Assembly (NCBI RefSeq): GCF_001316245.1
Contig: NZ_BBDM01000011.1
Span: forward strand, 28,544 to 92,543
Source of the DNA: Vulcanisaeta sp. JCM 14467
GTDB lineage: Archaea; Thermoproteota; Thermoprotei; Thermoproteales; Thermocladiaceae
DNA: 64,000 bases
Direction of reading: 5' to 3'
Position numbers and translations under genes: made by a program. The notes beneath the pieces were generated by a model. That model worked only from the letters and a program-made list of their open reading frames with translations, was not told the origin of the DNA and ran no database searches. This document shows, in pieces, positions 1 through 9,963 of the stretch (the first letter of the stretch is position 1; each line of letters opens with the position of its first letter).

Positions 1-148
1 AAATAAGGGCGTTCAGGACATCGTCAAGTACATAATCAGTCATGTATCAAGTGGTAATAGCGTGATTGGCGTCGTTGATTGGCTTGACGTGCTTGACACG
101 GATTTCCTAATAAGTCTTAGTAGGGAGTTGGATGGGTGCCAAGCTTAG
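1..148 (+). CDS. 3' end of an unidentified gene (partial)
   Basis: Open from the left edge in the frame beginning at base 2 and closing with TAG at 146-148, giving 48 C-terminal residues. It ends ...SRELDGCQA and has an amphipathic, soluble look (IVKYIISHVSSGNS, GVVDWLDVLD). No motif is recognisable, so no function is proposed. The stop overlaps the stop of the convergent minus-strand gene, as in other tightly packed convergent pairs of this window. That it is coding is inferred from the long open frame and codon use like the neighbours. Confidence 0.55.
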   Translation, partial: NKGVQDIVKYIISHVSSGNSVIGVVDWLDVLDTDFLISLSRELDGCQA

Positions 149-546
149 TGATCCGTGTACTTCACACTCCTCATTACCCTCTTAATCTCAAACATGAATA
201 GCCTACTCCAGCCAATGTTCTCAAGTCTCTTAACAATACTCCTCAGCGTACCAGCCCTAAGGCTCACGAGTAATACCTTACCAACGCGCTTACCCTGCAT
301 GAAGAACCTAATAAGTACGAGTCTCTCATTCTCATACTCAAAGATGTAGTCCTTAATGGTTCTGTACTTACCGAGCGTATCGCCAAACTCCTCCTCAGCC
401 ATGTCAAGGTAAGTGGCTAGGTCTGGGTCGATCTCCATGTACTCAAGCCTATGTAGACCGACGTTCTCAAGGTCGAGGATGGTCACGTCAAGGTCCTTAT
501 TGACCTCAAATATGGCAATGCCATAAATACGCATTTCAATCCCCAT
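145..546 (-). CDS. hypothetical protein, about 133 aa
   Basis: A small soluble, charged protein with no motif I recognise. Alternating beta-strand and helix stretches (MRIYGIAIFEV, VTILDLENV, RLVLIRFFMQGKRVGKVLLVSL) suggest an alpha/beta domain. The open frame continues upstream to an ATG at 585, but a TATA-like sequence GTTTTTAAAGC lies at 564-574. That places a leaderless start about 25 bases downstream, at the ATG at 546 (MGIEMRIYG) rather than at 585; the ATG at 534 is the other option. The protein is convergent with the partial gene at the left edge. Confidence 0.55.
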   Translation of the reverse strand: MGIEMRIYGIAIFEVNKDLDVTILDLENVGLHRLEYMEIDPDLATYLDMAEEEFGDTLGKYRTIKDYIFEYENERLVLIRFFMQGKRVGKVLLVSLRAGTLRSIVKRLENIGWSRLFMFEIKRVMRSVKYTDH

Positions 547-563
547 GCCAATGAAACTATTAT

Positions 564-574
564 GCTTTAAAAAC
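564..574 (-). promoter_or_regulatory. TATA box for the 133-aa hypothetical gene
   Basis: Read on the minus strand, GTTTTTAAAGC sits 18-28 bases before the ATG at 546. This is the spacing expected for a leaderless crenarchaeal transcript, and it decides the start codon. Confidence 0.5.
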
Positions 575-606
575 ATTTTGTCCAATAACTACTGAAAAAA
601 ATAGAG

Positions 607-1879
607 TCAGAATGTTATGTGGACACAACTTAACCATGCATAGTAGATTAGGGTGTTCACGATGGTTACGGGAACACCATACTTCATAAACTCAAGAAAG
701 CCAAAGCCCTCACCACCCCTCTTCTCACTGGCCTCACTAATTATCACATTGCTTGCCGCACCAATTAAGGTCAGGTTACCAGCTATGGTACTCGATGCCG
801 CCAAACCCACCCAAATAATGTAATTATCTGGCGAAACCCCCAACTCCCTCATTAATGGTATGTATAGTGCGACCATAGGCACATTACTAATTACCTGACT
901 AAGGAGTAAGCCCGATATGAAGACCCCAATCAATGTTGTTGGCAGTGGTAAATAATGGGCCAGTGCGTTGAGCACCCCTGATTCGAGGGCTCCCTCACTA
1001 ACGATGAATAGCCCTATGAAGAATAGTATCGTCGTCCAATCAACGTTATGAGCCACACTCCTCCTATCACCACCGCTGAGTAGGTAAATTATTGAGGCTC
1101 CCATGAACGTAAGCGTCACTGGGGTTAGGTACGGACTTACGTTAAAGATATCCGTTATGAAGTATAGGGGTATTAATATTAGTAGTATTGCAATTGCAGT
1201 GTAGGCAAGTCTCCTATTGGTGAGTAATTCCTCGGGTCTCCGGGTCTCCAGTATTACCACATCGTCATTATTTCCATGGAATAGTAATAGTAGTGGGTAT
1301 GTAATTAGTACGTTAATTATGGTTGGTGGTAACAGGTAGAGCGCAAATACCAAAAATGGCCTTGGCATACCCGATTCGAGGGCTATAAGCAGGTTTTGTG
1401 GATTACCAACCGGCAGCGCCACACTGCCTATGGTTACGCCAAAGGCTAGTGCGTAAAGTAATGGTTTAACATTGATCCTAGCCTGTCTCCTCATTGACAC
1501 TATGACGGGCGTGAATGAGCCGGCAATTCCATCATTTGATAGGGCAAGTGATAATAGGGCTGATAGCCCAAATATCCTTAGTATTAATTTATCCATGCTA
1601 CGACTACTTATTAATAGCCTATACGCCAGGTAACTAAAGAATCCACTGACCTCGAGCGCTGATGATATTGTGAACAATGAGATTAGGAATAGAATAACAT
1701 TAAGGTTTATAGAGGACAGGGCCTGGCTTGGCGTGAGTATGCCGAGGACTATGGTGAGCGACGCACCGAATAGCATTGCTACCCAGGGCTGTACATTGAT
1801 CCTACCAACCCCCTCAGGCTATCAGGCCGTACGTGACCGCTAATATGATGCTATCTTCTACGAATTTTATGGGTATCAT
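607..1879 (-). CDS. SLC13/ArsB-type (ion transporter superfamily) permease, frameshifted
   Basis: Polytopic membrane protein of the SLC13/ArsB/NhaD class, which moves anions or carboxylates (or arsenite) across the cytoplasmic membrane; the substrate cannot be read from sequence. About 10-11 hydrophobic segments are visible, with the family-type helix-breaking stretches SNDGIAGSFTPV and ALPVGNPQNLLIAL in the first half and the related SNVPMVALYIPLM in the second. The long frame starts at 1776 without its first helix. That helix is found upstream in another frame (MIPIKF...ILAVTYGLIA, ATG at 1879), so one shift lies near 1815 beside a run of five C. The restored length of about 424 residues fits the family. 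Confidence 0.75.
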
Positions 1880-2098
1880 AGTTTATTTATTCGTCCTTCT
1901 ACAGCGGTATAAAGTTAAAAAGCTTTCGTCTTCGACGTTATTTAAAGTAAAGGGAGGTTGAATGAATAAACTTAATTAGGAGGATAGGCACTGGGATTAT
2001 TGGTGATGATGCTCGAGAGGTTTGACTCGATGATAATAACGCAGGCCTTGCTGAATATGCTTAAAGGAGCCGCCATTACAATGGGTCGGTGACACTAA

Positions 2099-2863
2099 AT
2101 GGGGGCTAGGGATGCTATTGATGATTTAAGGGCTGTGATTACGTTCTTCACAATAATACCGATTGGTGGTTCTCACGATGTTTCGAGGGCCTTAAGAAAT
2201 GCCTGGCTCGCCATATTAATAGTGCCAGTAATAACGGGGTTATTACCTGGTCTCCTTGGTTATTACCTGAGCCTGTACGTACGCAATAGTTTGGCAATAG
2301 CATCTATTACGTACTTACTATTACTTATCTTAACGGGGCTTAATCACATCGATGGTTTTGCTGATGTGGTTGACGCATTGATGGTTAGGGGCTCAGTTGA
2401 GGATAGGGTTAGGGTTCTGAAGGATCCACATAGGGGCTCTGCCTCTATAGCCATGGTCGTTTTATTAATAATATTGGCTGTTTCATCACTGCCTAATTTG
2501 ATGAGGGTGTTGTGGCAGTCATTATTCATGGCCGAGATTGTGTCTAAATCGGTGTGCTGTCTCTCGGGTGTATTTGGTAAGGAGCCTGGCCATAGGGGGT
2601 TGGGTTGGCAATTAACTAGGTATAGTAAGGAGAGGGTTCACTTAGTTATTACTGCATTGATCGTGGGCTTAGTAATGACTTACCTATTATTGAGATTTAT
2701 TGGCGTAATCATTGCCTTAATATCCATGTCCCTTGGCGTGTTATTATTCATGGCTCTGCAGGGTAGCCTTGGGGGTGCTGTTGGTGATCTTTATGGTTTC
2801 ATACTCGAGGTTTCGAGGGTTATAACGCTGGTGCTATTGTCAATAGTAATATCAACTATTTAA
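2099..2863 (+). CDS. cobS: adenosylcobinamide-GDP ribazoletransferase (cobalamin synthase)
   Basis: Integral membrane enzyme that joins adenosylcobinamide-GDP to alpha-ribazole (phosphate), the last assembly step of coenzyme B12. The family signature is clear: GLNHIDGFADVVDALM near residue 80, followed by the DPHRGS segment, with five to six hydrophobic helices around them. The 254-residue length is normal. Family knowledge: the conserved Asp/His-rich loop binds Mg2+ and nucleotide. No other cobalamin gene is adjacent, so salvage or a dispersed pathway is likely. The gene ends 47 bases before the preferred start of the phosphorylase. Confidence 0.9.
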   Translation: MGARDAIDDLRAVITFFTIIPIGGSHDVSRALRNAWLAILIVPVITGLLPGLLGYYLSLYVRNSLAIASITYLLLLILTGLNHIDGFADVVDALMVRGSVEDRVRVLKDPHRGSASIAMVVLLIILAVSSLPNLMRVLWQSLFMAEIVSKSVCCLSGVFGKEPGHRGLGWQLTRYSKERVHLVITALIVGLVMTYLLLRFIGVIIALISMSLGVLLFMALQGSLGGAVGDLYGFILEVSRVITLVLLSIVISTI

Positions 2864-2910
2864 TGCTCCTCAGTATTGCTTTAATACACTGCCTTAATTG
2901 CATCATTTGT

Positions 2911-4460
2911 ATGAGCAGTGAGTCAAATGCGATAATAAGTATAACGCCGGACCTGGCATTAGACATGGGGTATACATACGCTGGTGGGCTTGGGGTTCTC
3001 GAGGGCGATAAGTTCTATGGCGCGGCAGCGCTCGGGCTTAATTACTACGTGATAACGCTCCTCTACAGGAATGGTTATGTTGATTATGACTTTGACGAGA
3101 ATGATAACCCAGTACCAAAGCCACAGCCGCAGCCCAAGTCCTTCCTGGAATCCCTGAGGCTTGCTGATACGTACGTGGTGAGGCTGAGGAATGAGAACGT
3201 GGAAGTCAATGCATGGGAGTATCGCCTAGGCACGGCGCACGCCATATTCCTAGAGCCCAGGGGGCCTGAGTGGGCGTTGAAGTTGACGGATAGGATATAC
3301 ATAGAGGGTAGTGTTGAGGAGAAGTTCTTGAAGTACATTTTCCTCGCCAGGGGTGCTGTGGAGTTTATCAGGAGGAACATTGGGCTTGAGAATGTTAGGT
3401 ATATTGATCTTCAGGAGGCCTACGCGGCCATGGTACCGATAATACTCAGGATACCTGGTAGGTATAGCTCATAATACATACGCCAGGCCCCTGGGGACAC
3501 CCATCATTCCCAAACAAGCTCTTTGATGAGGAAACGGGTTATAGGTTTATCGAGGATCCAGTGGTCCTAACGAGCATTGGGGCTGCAATGGCTTGGGAGG
3601 TCATAATGGTCTCGTCAAAGCACTACGACATAATGAGGAAGGTGATACCTCAATTCATTAATAAGGCAAGGTTCATAACCAACGGCATAGACCTAAATCG
3701 CTGGATGGACGTAGAAATAAAGGTGCTCTATGAGAAGGGCTCACTAACCAGGGAGAGTCTCGCTCTCATTAAGTCTCGATTAAAGAATGAGTTACAGGGC
3801 TTGATTAGGTCGTACAAACCCGTCGAGTTAAGTAATGATTCATTCGTTGTTGCGTGGGTCAGGAGGATGACACTATACAAGAGACCCCACTTCGTGGCCA
3901 GGTTGATCGAGGAGGGTGAGTTCAATGACGTGATCTTCGTCCTAGGCGGTAAGTCGCACCCAATGGATAAGGATGGCTTAGTATACATGAGGAAGTTCAG
4001 GGAGTTGCACAGGAAGTATAGGAATGTCGTGTACGTGCATGATTACGACGTTAATAAGGCTAAGACAATACTCAAGGGTGTTGATGCGTTACTCTTCACG
4101 CCATTCCCAGGTTGGGAGGCGAGTGGTACAAGCTTCATGAAGGCCGCAGTAAATGGCGTGCCGAGTATTGCCTCGCGTGACGGCGCCGCAGTTGAGTTAA
4201 TAACTGATGGCGTGAATGGTTGGTTGTTTGGTAGCGATGTTAGGGAGCTTATTGACTTCGCAAATGACCCAAGGGGTAAGGAGATTGATGAGAGGGAGTA
4301 CGTGGAGTTCAGGGCGAAGTTTGCCCAGGTGTATGACCTGTATAACTCAGACAGGGAGCGCTTCTATTTAATTAGCCTAAGTGCAATACTTAGTTTTGCG
4401 CCTAGGGTTGATATTAGGAGGGTGCTTCGTGAGTACTACCCGGACCTCGTTAAGGGATGA
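2911..4460 (+). CDS. archaeal alpha-glucan (glycogen/maltodextrin) phosphorylase, GT35, frameshifted
   Basis: Releases glucose-1-phosphate from alpha-1,4-glucans. The N-terminal half begins ITPDLALDMGYTYAGGLGVLEGD, and the C-terminal half carries FPGWEASGTSFMKAAVNG, matching the EASGTxxMK segment whose lysine holds pyridoxal phosphate in this family. The frame closes early at 3474 and reopens at about 3476; one extra G near 3465 (TAT AGG CTC) restores the continuous text LIIHTPGPWGHPSFPNK. The restored protein has about 516 residues, short like other archaeal versions. ATG 2911 (MSSESNAIIS) is preferred to 2863 because the intervening residues are unrelated to the family start. The phosphomannomutase at 44.9 kb could process the product. 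Confidence 0.8.
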
Positions 4461-4498
4461 GGTTAAAGTTTTTAATTACCCGGTAACCTTGATCGTCA

Positions 4499-4705
4499 AT
4501 GCCAACCTGTAAACTCTGTGGGAGGTCATTTGATACGATGTCGGAGCTCTACGCGCATTTACGTAGTGAGTGTACGAAGATTCCCAGATCAAGGAGGTGC
4601 CCAGTGTGTGGTAGTAAGTACAGGTCAATTAGGTTCATGAAGCTTCACCTAATTAATGAGGCGTTTGTCGAGAGTAAACATATGGCTTATCTAGTTAGCA
4701 TTTAG
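4499..4705 (+). CDS. small C2H2-type zinc finger protein
   Basis: A 68-residue protein made of two zinc-binding units. The first is CxxC with downstream His and Cys (CKLCGRSF...AHLRSEC); the second starts CPVCGSKYRS and has His residues about 13 and 25 positions on. A nucleic-acid-binding or protein-contact role is likely, with no known target. The TATA-like AGTTTTTAATTA at about 4467-4478 precedes the ATG by some 25 bases, supporting a leaderless start. The gene lies 38 bases after the phosphorylase but has its own promoter. Confidence 0.75.
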   Translation: MPTCKLCGRSFDTMSELYAHLRSECTKIPRSRRCPVCGSKYRSIRFMKLHLINEAFVESKHMAYLVSI

Positions 4706-4742
4706 GAGATAACGTTATTTAATTAAGCATGCTGTTTCTGCC

Positions 4743-5189
4743 GTGGAGGTAACCAGGATTGTTAAGGTACAATCCAACTGCCAGGAATGCTTTGACCTTG
4801 TGATTAAGGCATTATCAATGCTTGACGGAATACTGCTCATGAAGTTCTTCAATAATGACCTAGTCATAACCTACAACACGGACAACGTTACCTTCGGCGA
4901 AATAGCCCAATCAATACTATCACTGGGTGTTGGCTTAACGCTTAGGAAGGTGATAATGAATGTGTATATTCGGGGTAACGTAAATTTAGACGAATTAGAA
5001 CTAGTGTTAAGCAGGGCTGTTGATGGCGTCGTTAGCGTACTCTATGACCAGGCAACATTCAGGTTATCAATAATAATGCACCCCGATACGGACGTAAACG
5101 CCATCATTAATAATCTAACGAGTATTGGCATGGTCATTAATGAGGTAACTGCTGATGAGATAACCCAGGTACTTATGGCCCGTACCTGA
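4743..5189 (+). CDS. hypothetical protein with two HMA-like repeats
   Basis: 148 residues. The first half resembles a heavy-metal-associated ferredoxin-like domain: beta strand VTRIVKVQS, then NCQEC (a CxxC), helix, and paired strands LLMKFF and LVITYNTD. The second half (VIMNVYIRGNVNLDELELVLSRAVDGVVSVLYD) has the same strand-helix-strand pattern without cysteines. It could be a small metal carrier or a regulatory domain; HMA membership is my inference from pattern only. Translation probably begins at the GTG at 4743, since TTATTTAATTAAG at about 4715-4727 gives the usual leaderless spacing. It converges with the DUF763 gene. Confidence 0.55.
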   Translation: MEVTRIVKVQSNCQECFDLVIKALSMLDGILLMKFFNNDLVITYNTDNVTFGEIAQSILSLGVGLTLRKVIMNVYIRGNVNLDELELVLSRAVDGVVSVLYDQATFRLSIIMHPDTDVNAIINNLTSIGMVINEVTADEITQVLMART

Positions 5190-5190
5190 G

Positions 5191-6350
5191 TTATGGCGGT
5201 GTTGGCCTGACTAAATCGGTGGGTAGGTTCAATTGCTTAGCCACCTTGGCAAGGTGCTTTAGGTACACGGTTAATCCTCTATCCCTCTTGGCGGCATCAA
5301 TTACTGCCTGCACTATGTCAATAACCGCATCATAAACCTCCCTATTGACCGGGTATGGAGAGCCATCCTTACCACCGAGTGCAAATGCGTACTTCCTCGG
5401 GTCAATGTTGGCTGGGTCCTCCCAATCAACAGGGTTCCTATACACAAGCTCCGCTATTAATGCCAGTGCCAGCATTGTACTGGGCCCGAGACCCCTGACG
5501 AGGAGTAATTCCCTAAAGTCATTGACATACCTAGCCCTCTTAATGGCATCCTCATTTATCGATGCGGTGTACGGCCTAAAGGCACCACTCATGTATGGGT
5601 TGTAGTACTTAGGTGGTTCCCTGCTAGGTACGTTAATATTGATGAGTCGCCCCTCATCATGGCCCTAACCAACGCCCAATCCCTCAACACCTTATTAACG
5701 TCCTGATGGACCAAGTCGAGTATCATCCCCCTAGCATCGCCACTTACCCTACTAACCATGTTGAGTGCGTAATTACCCTTAACACCAACGATGCCTGTGT
5801 GAGGTTCGTTTAATAGGTCATTCCCCATCCAAATGTGGTACCTCCTGGCATACCTAGTCTTCTCATTCATGCCCTGTTGAATTATTGTCCACGTACCGTC
5901 AGAGCCAATCATCATTGCGTGGTGATAAAGCTTATAGCCATCCTGGAGCGCCGTATTATCTATCTTCGCAGAAAGCCTAGACATGAGTTTAAGCCCATCA
6001 ACATCGATATCCCAAACCCTACCCAACTCCTCAATCTCTACAGGCGTATTAATCGCGTAAACCCCCTTACCACCAACGACCCTAATACCCACATCCCTCT
6101 TCGAAAGCGCCTCCTTTAGTGCTGCAGTCGTTATTGTGGTGCTACCCGAGGAGTCCCAATCCATGCCGATTATGTTATTGAAGGCTTGGAAGAATATTGG
6201 GTTCGAGAATAGCCTTATGGTTTCCCTAATGCCGTGCTCATCAACCATAAGCTCGACGATAAGCCCGCTAAGCTTAACCATCCTACTGTAGAGCCACGGC
6301 GGCACATGTCCGGTGTGTAGCGGTAAGTCCGCAAAACCTGAAATGCTCAC
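5191..6350 (-). CDS. DUF763 family protein, frameshifted
   Basis: Member of the DUF763 family (COG1415), widespread in archaea and without a proven function. Diagnostic text: SGFADLPLHTGHVPPWLYSRM at the N-terminus, MIGSDGTWTIIQQGMN and RRYHIW in the middle, and PPKYYNPYMSGAF followed by LLLVRGLGPSTMLALALIAELVY, a helix-hairpin-helix-like stretch, near the C-terminus. The frame breaks near 5650; one extra G in the GGGG run restores ...MRGGRLININVPSREPPKYY. The start is taken at the GTG at 6350 because the family begins at this residue and CTATATATTAG lies about 25 bases upstream; the open frame itself goes on to 6401. Confidence 0.8.
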
Positions 6351-6524
6351 ATTCTCTGTTTCAATGAATCTAATATATAGTTCTTTCGTTTTAGTGGGCA
6401 AGTTAATTTCGAGATGGACCTAAGAGACCCTGGAGGTTCTAGCTTAATGGAGGTATTATTCTTCACGATGGTTTAGTAAAACAATAAGGTTATGCTTTTA
6501 TGTGTTCTCAATCATTAATGGTTA

Positions 6525-7738
6525 ATGGACTTCGACCTGTCTAGGGAGGAGGCTCTGTTTAGGGATTCGGTTAGGGAGTTTGGTGAGCGGTACATAAAAC
6601 CGCATTGGGTAGACCTTGATGAGGCAGGTACTCGCTCCTAGACCTAATACCCAGGCTCGCAGAGCAGGGCTTGGTAGGCCTAACCCTGAGCTCAAGGTAT
6701 GGCGGTTCGGAGGCCTCCTTCCTAATGGCGGCCATAGCCGCTGAGGAGTTGGCCTACGCAGACCCAAGCCTCGCCGTCCCAGTCTACTTCCTGCTTGAGA
6801 CAGCCTGGCCATTCATAGTGCAGAGGTATGCCAAGGACAGTGTTAAGGAGGAGGTCCTGCCGAGACTAACCAAGGGTGAAGCTTGGATTGGCATTGCGTC
6901 GACGGAGCCCCAGGGCGGTAGTGACGTGGCTGGCGAGAGGACTGAGGCCAGGTTCGTTGATGGTAGGTGGTTGTTGACTGGCGAGAAGAACATGGTGACT
7001 GGCGTCTCGTTAGCGCTTAGGCTACCCTATGGTGGCGGCTTTGTGACAATAACCAGGACTGGGCCTTTGGAGGCCAAGCACAGGGCAATAACGACGATGC
7101 TATTCATGGTTAAAAGGAATGGCGTGGTTAACACGGGCTTCGAGACCAGGGACTACGAGGAGTGGGGTAGGAGGGGGATACCGACTGGTTACCTAAGGCT
7201 TAATGGTGCGCCCGTGGATCCTGACTTCGTGCTTGGTGAGGTTAATAATGGGTTTAAGATAGCCATGGAGGGCTTTGACGTGGCTAGGACGCTGATCGGT
7301 GCGGCAGCCCTTGGGACTGCACGCTGGATGCTTGAGCAGGGTAAGGATTGGATTAAGTCCAGGAATGTGTTCGGTAGGCCAATAGCCTCTTACCAAGCGT
7401 TAGCTTCAGGTACGCCGAACTGGCCACTAGGCTTGAGACTGCCAGGCTCATGGTATATAGAGCCGCATGGCTAGCGGATAAGTTCTATAGGGGTGATTCG
7501 GCTGTTTCGATACTGGATGTGGCCAATGCAGGTGCCATGCTAAGATGCTCGCGGTGGAGCTTGCCATAGACGTTGGGCTGGAGGTCATGAAGTGGTTCGG
7601 CGGCGTTAGTTACTTTAAGGAGACGCCAATAGCGAGGGCGTTCCTAGGGGCCTGAGCTACTACGTGGGCGCAGAGGGAACGCAGAACATAATGAGGTTGA
7701 TAGTGGCGAGGGGATTAATAGGTAGGGAGGTGGAGTAA
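6525..7738 (+). CDS. acyl-CoA dehydrogenase, four frameshifts
   Basis: FAD enzyme that introduces the alpha,beta double bond in acyl-CoA. Family text is visible in order: REEALFRDSVREFGERYIKP, AEELAYADPSLAVP, the flavin-contact segment WIGIASTEPQGGSDV, ALGTARWMLEQG...RNVFGRPI, and the C-terminal GAEGTQNIMRLIVARGLIG. Shifts near 6638, 7400, 7545 and 7650 all fall in G or A runs, and one added base at each restores the family sequence (for example DEGRYSLLDLIPRLAEQG). I therefore read an intact gene of about 405 residues, not a pseudogene. The ATG at 6525 follows a TATA-like TGCTTTTATG by about 25 bases. It probably acts in fatty or branched-chain acid oxidation. Confidence 0.8.
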
Positions 7739-7764
7739 CCGTGGTCATTGCCTACCTCTCAAAT

Positions 7765-8229
7765 TCATGCTGTTAATAGGGATAGTGCATACATAATCCT
7801 CGTGTCGATGAAGGCCTCAATCAACGCCGCAACCACAATGATCAATGCCGTGATCACCACGTACCTAACGGTGGTAGTTCCAGCGGCCATGTTAACTACC
7901 CTACTCATTACATACAATTCCAGGGTGCCATGGGGAATCATCGAGATGAAACCAGCGACTCCATAGGACGCTGCCAGTAACCCGGCCAGGACGCCATATA
8001 TGTATATGAAGACGATTGCGTAGCCCTTGGAGTATTGGCTTATTAGGTAAAGTGCCGTGAAGGCCGCGGAGTTAGTCGCCAAAACCCAAAGGAAGAGCCT
8101 AACCTCAAACCTCAAATCAAGCAATACTGCGGATACCCTAGCGACGTCAAAGACCCTGAAGGCAAAGGCGCCAATTAACATACCCGTCACTACGCCCAAT
8201 ACGAAGGAAGCAACTATGTTCCTAAACAT
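7765..8229 (-). CDS. SpoIIM (DUF95) family membrane protein
   Basis: 154-residue polytopic protein with four to five hydrophobic helices and the family hallmark IPHGTLELYVMS near residue 98. Known context for the family: Bacillus SpoIIM works in membrane remodelling during engulfment, and DUF95 members are near-constant components of circular-bacteriocin loci, where they are needed for maturation, export or immunity. Here it is the last gene of a minus-strand operon, overlapping the metallopeptidase gene by 8 bases (8222-8229) and following the precursor-like peptide at 9626. That context makes a role in maturing or tolerating a hydrophobic peptide plausible, but this is inference. It converges with the acyl-CoA dehydrogenase. 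Confidence 0.8.
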   Translation of the reverse strand: MFRNIVASFVLGVVTGMLIGAFAFRVFDVARVSAVLLDLRFEVRLFLWVLATNSAAFTALYLISQYSKGYAIVFIYIYGVLAGLLAASYGVAGFISMIPHGTLELYVMSRVVNMAAGTTTVRYVVITALIIVVAALIEAFIDTRIMYALSLLTA

Positions 8230-9616
8230 GATAAAACACCAGTAACGTCCCGAGGACGACGATAGACACTATTACCAAGGTTATGTAAGTAGCCACGGAA
8301 AGCAGCAGGGATTGCTTCAAGGACCTTAAGAATGGCATTAGGAATAGGGTGAGGGATATAAAGGCTACTGGCGTTGGTACAGCCATGACTAATAGTAAAT
8401 ACTTAGTGCCGAGGAATAGCATGAGCAGCCCAAGGGCTATTGAGTAAGCCATGACGTAGAAAGCGATAGACCAAGCAGTCATTGAGTAAACACCATCATC
8501 ACTAACCGGCCTAATAAGGACCTTAACAATGGGCTTACCAACAACGGCGAAGAGCATTAAGGTACCAAATGAAGAAACAAAAGTAAGGAAATAAACAACC
8601 GTGGCCGAATAAACAGGGTCTGACGAGTAGGGGAGTAGGGAGATGAACCTAGGGCCAAGGACCTGAACCGCCAGTGATAGAGAAACCGCACTCGATATTG
8701 CCGAGGCAGGTAATGCCAGAGCCACGGCGGCAGTAGGGAGAATGGGTTACGGGAAGCGACAAACCTCCTGAAGTCAGGGTGAACACCGCTTATTAACGAG
8801 AGACCTAGGTAAGCAAGTGGGTAAGCCAGGGTAAGCAGCGCCATGGCGAGCTTACCATGACGAGCCCTCACACGCTGCATTAATTCCTTAAATCTCTCAG
8901 AAAACCTGCTCACGTCCATGACAGCCTTTCTTCTCAGCAATACTGATGGGGCGCGACCAACACTGTAGTAGGCGGCAAGGTCTGCAAGTGTTTCTCTAAG
9001 CATGGGTGTTATAATGCCTATAGAAAAGAATGCGACAAAACTGGCATAAAGTAAAAACATAATTACGTATTTATTTATCACATTAATGACGTGATGATAG
9101 AAATTTAATAGCGCAACCGCATAATTGAAGGGTGCCATAAAAGCCGCACCGGCAATCGCAATAATTAACACATCGATGAATGACCATTTAATATGATGTT
9201 CTTCATGGGCTAAGACAGCCTTATAATCCGTAGGATCATTAAATATATCTTCCGATACAAATATTACTCTAGGTATCCTAAGCACCGCACCGATGATTGC
9301 CTGCCCTAAATTTGAAGTACCGTTCACGACATATACGGCATCCTTACAGGGGCCTGGTAAGATGCGGCATATTCTTAAACGATAAAGATCGTAGGCTACT
9401 TCTATGATCAAGAAAAATAGCGCATTAACGACATAGGTTACAAGTAGTATATGGATTAATCCCTATTTTAGTGAGGATTAATGAGACAATGTAAATCCAT
9501 GCCATCCAACTTATAATCCCAATAATGCCTATACCCATAAACCTAGATGTAATATTACTAAGATTAACCCTATTATAGACATATAAATCAATTTTAAATA
9601 CCCTATACATAGTCAT
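8222..9616 (-). CDS. multi-pass M48/M56-like zinc metallopeptidase, frameshifted
   Basis: Membrane-embedded gluzincin. The HExxH helix is AVLAHEEHHIKW, and a downstream RETLADLAAYYSVG supplies the third-ligand glutamate typical of HtpX/Ste24-like enzymes. Two hydrophobic segments precede the catalytic part and four to five more follow it (SAVSLSLAVQV, ALGLLMLFLG and so on), an unusually long C-terminal membrane domain. Two shifts are inferred: near 8737, where one C added to a CCC run joins NPFSPTAAVALALPASA, and near 9465, where the 63-codon frame starting at 9616 should continue into HILLVTYVVNALFFLIIEVAYDLY. Restored length is about 465 residues. The start lies 9 bases after the stop of the small peptide gene. 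The adjacent peptide is a possible substrate. Confidence 0.7.
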
Positions 9617-9625
9617 AATTAGATA

Positions 9626-9949
9626 TTACGCAAGTGCTATACCAAGGCCAACCCCGGTCGCGGCAACTAACCCAAGAGCCACTATCGCTGCTGTATCTAA
9701 TAGATTCATTTCTGCTAAAACGGCTATTGTAACAGCTAAATCCCCACTATAGCTAAAGAATTGGTAACTTGCAAATGCAGCGGCTGCACCACCAAATGCT
9801 AAAGCCCCATTACCTGTATTAACAGCTTGCGACATTAGCCATATTGCCATTATATGCGGCACTGGCGTCGTTGCCAGTGCTATTAACGTTAATGCTGCGA
9901 TAGCTCTTATTGCGTCCTTCCTGAGCCCTGGAATGCTGCTTCTCATCAT
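9626..9949 (-). CDS. small hydrophobic precursor-like peptide, candidate circular bacteriocin
   Basis: 107 residues without cysteine. A short basic N-terminus (MMRSSIPGLRKDAIR) is followed by a nearly uncharged, alanine- and glycine-rich region with three to five helical segments, including GALAFGGAAAAFASYQ and a C-terminal ALGLVAATGVGLGIALA. Only a few acidic residues occur in the last 70 positions. Circular bacteriocin precursors such as enterocin AS-48 (about 105 residues: leader plus about 70 very hydrophobic helical residues) have this architecture, and their loci encode a DUF95 protein, as here. I see no sequence identity to a named bacteriocin. It could instead be a small structural membrane protein. 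It is first in the operon, directly after a strong TATA box. Confidence 0.6.
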   Translation of the reverse strand: MMRSSIPGLRKDAIRAIAALTLIALATTPVPHIMAIWLMSQAVNTGNGALAFGGAAAAFASYQFFSYSGDLAVTIAVLAEMNLLDTAAIVALGLVAATGVGLGIALA

Positions 9950-9963
9950 TGTAAGGTTATTTT

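Noticed and set aside
6525..7738. Acyl-CoA dehydrogenase as a decayed pseudogene
   Set aside because: All four shifts are one missing base in a G or A run and the protein is fully conserved between them; the same error type hits rpo3.
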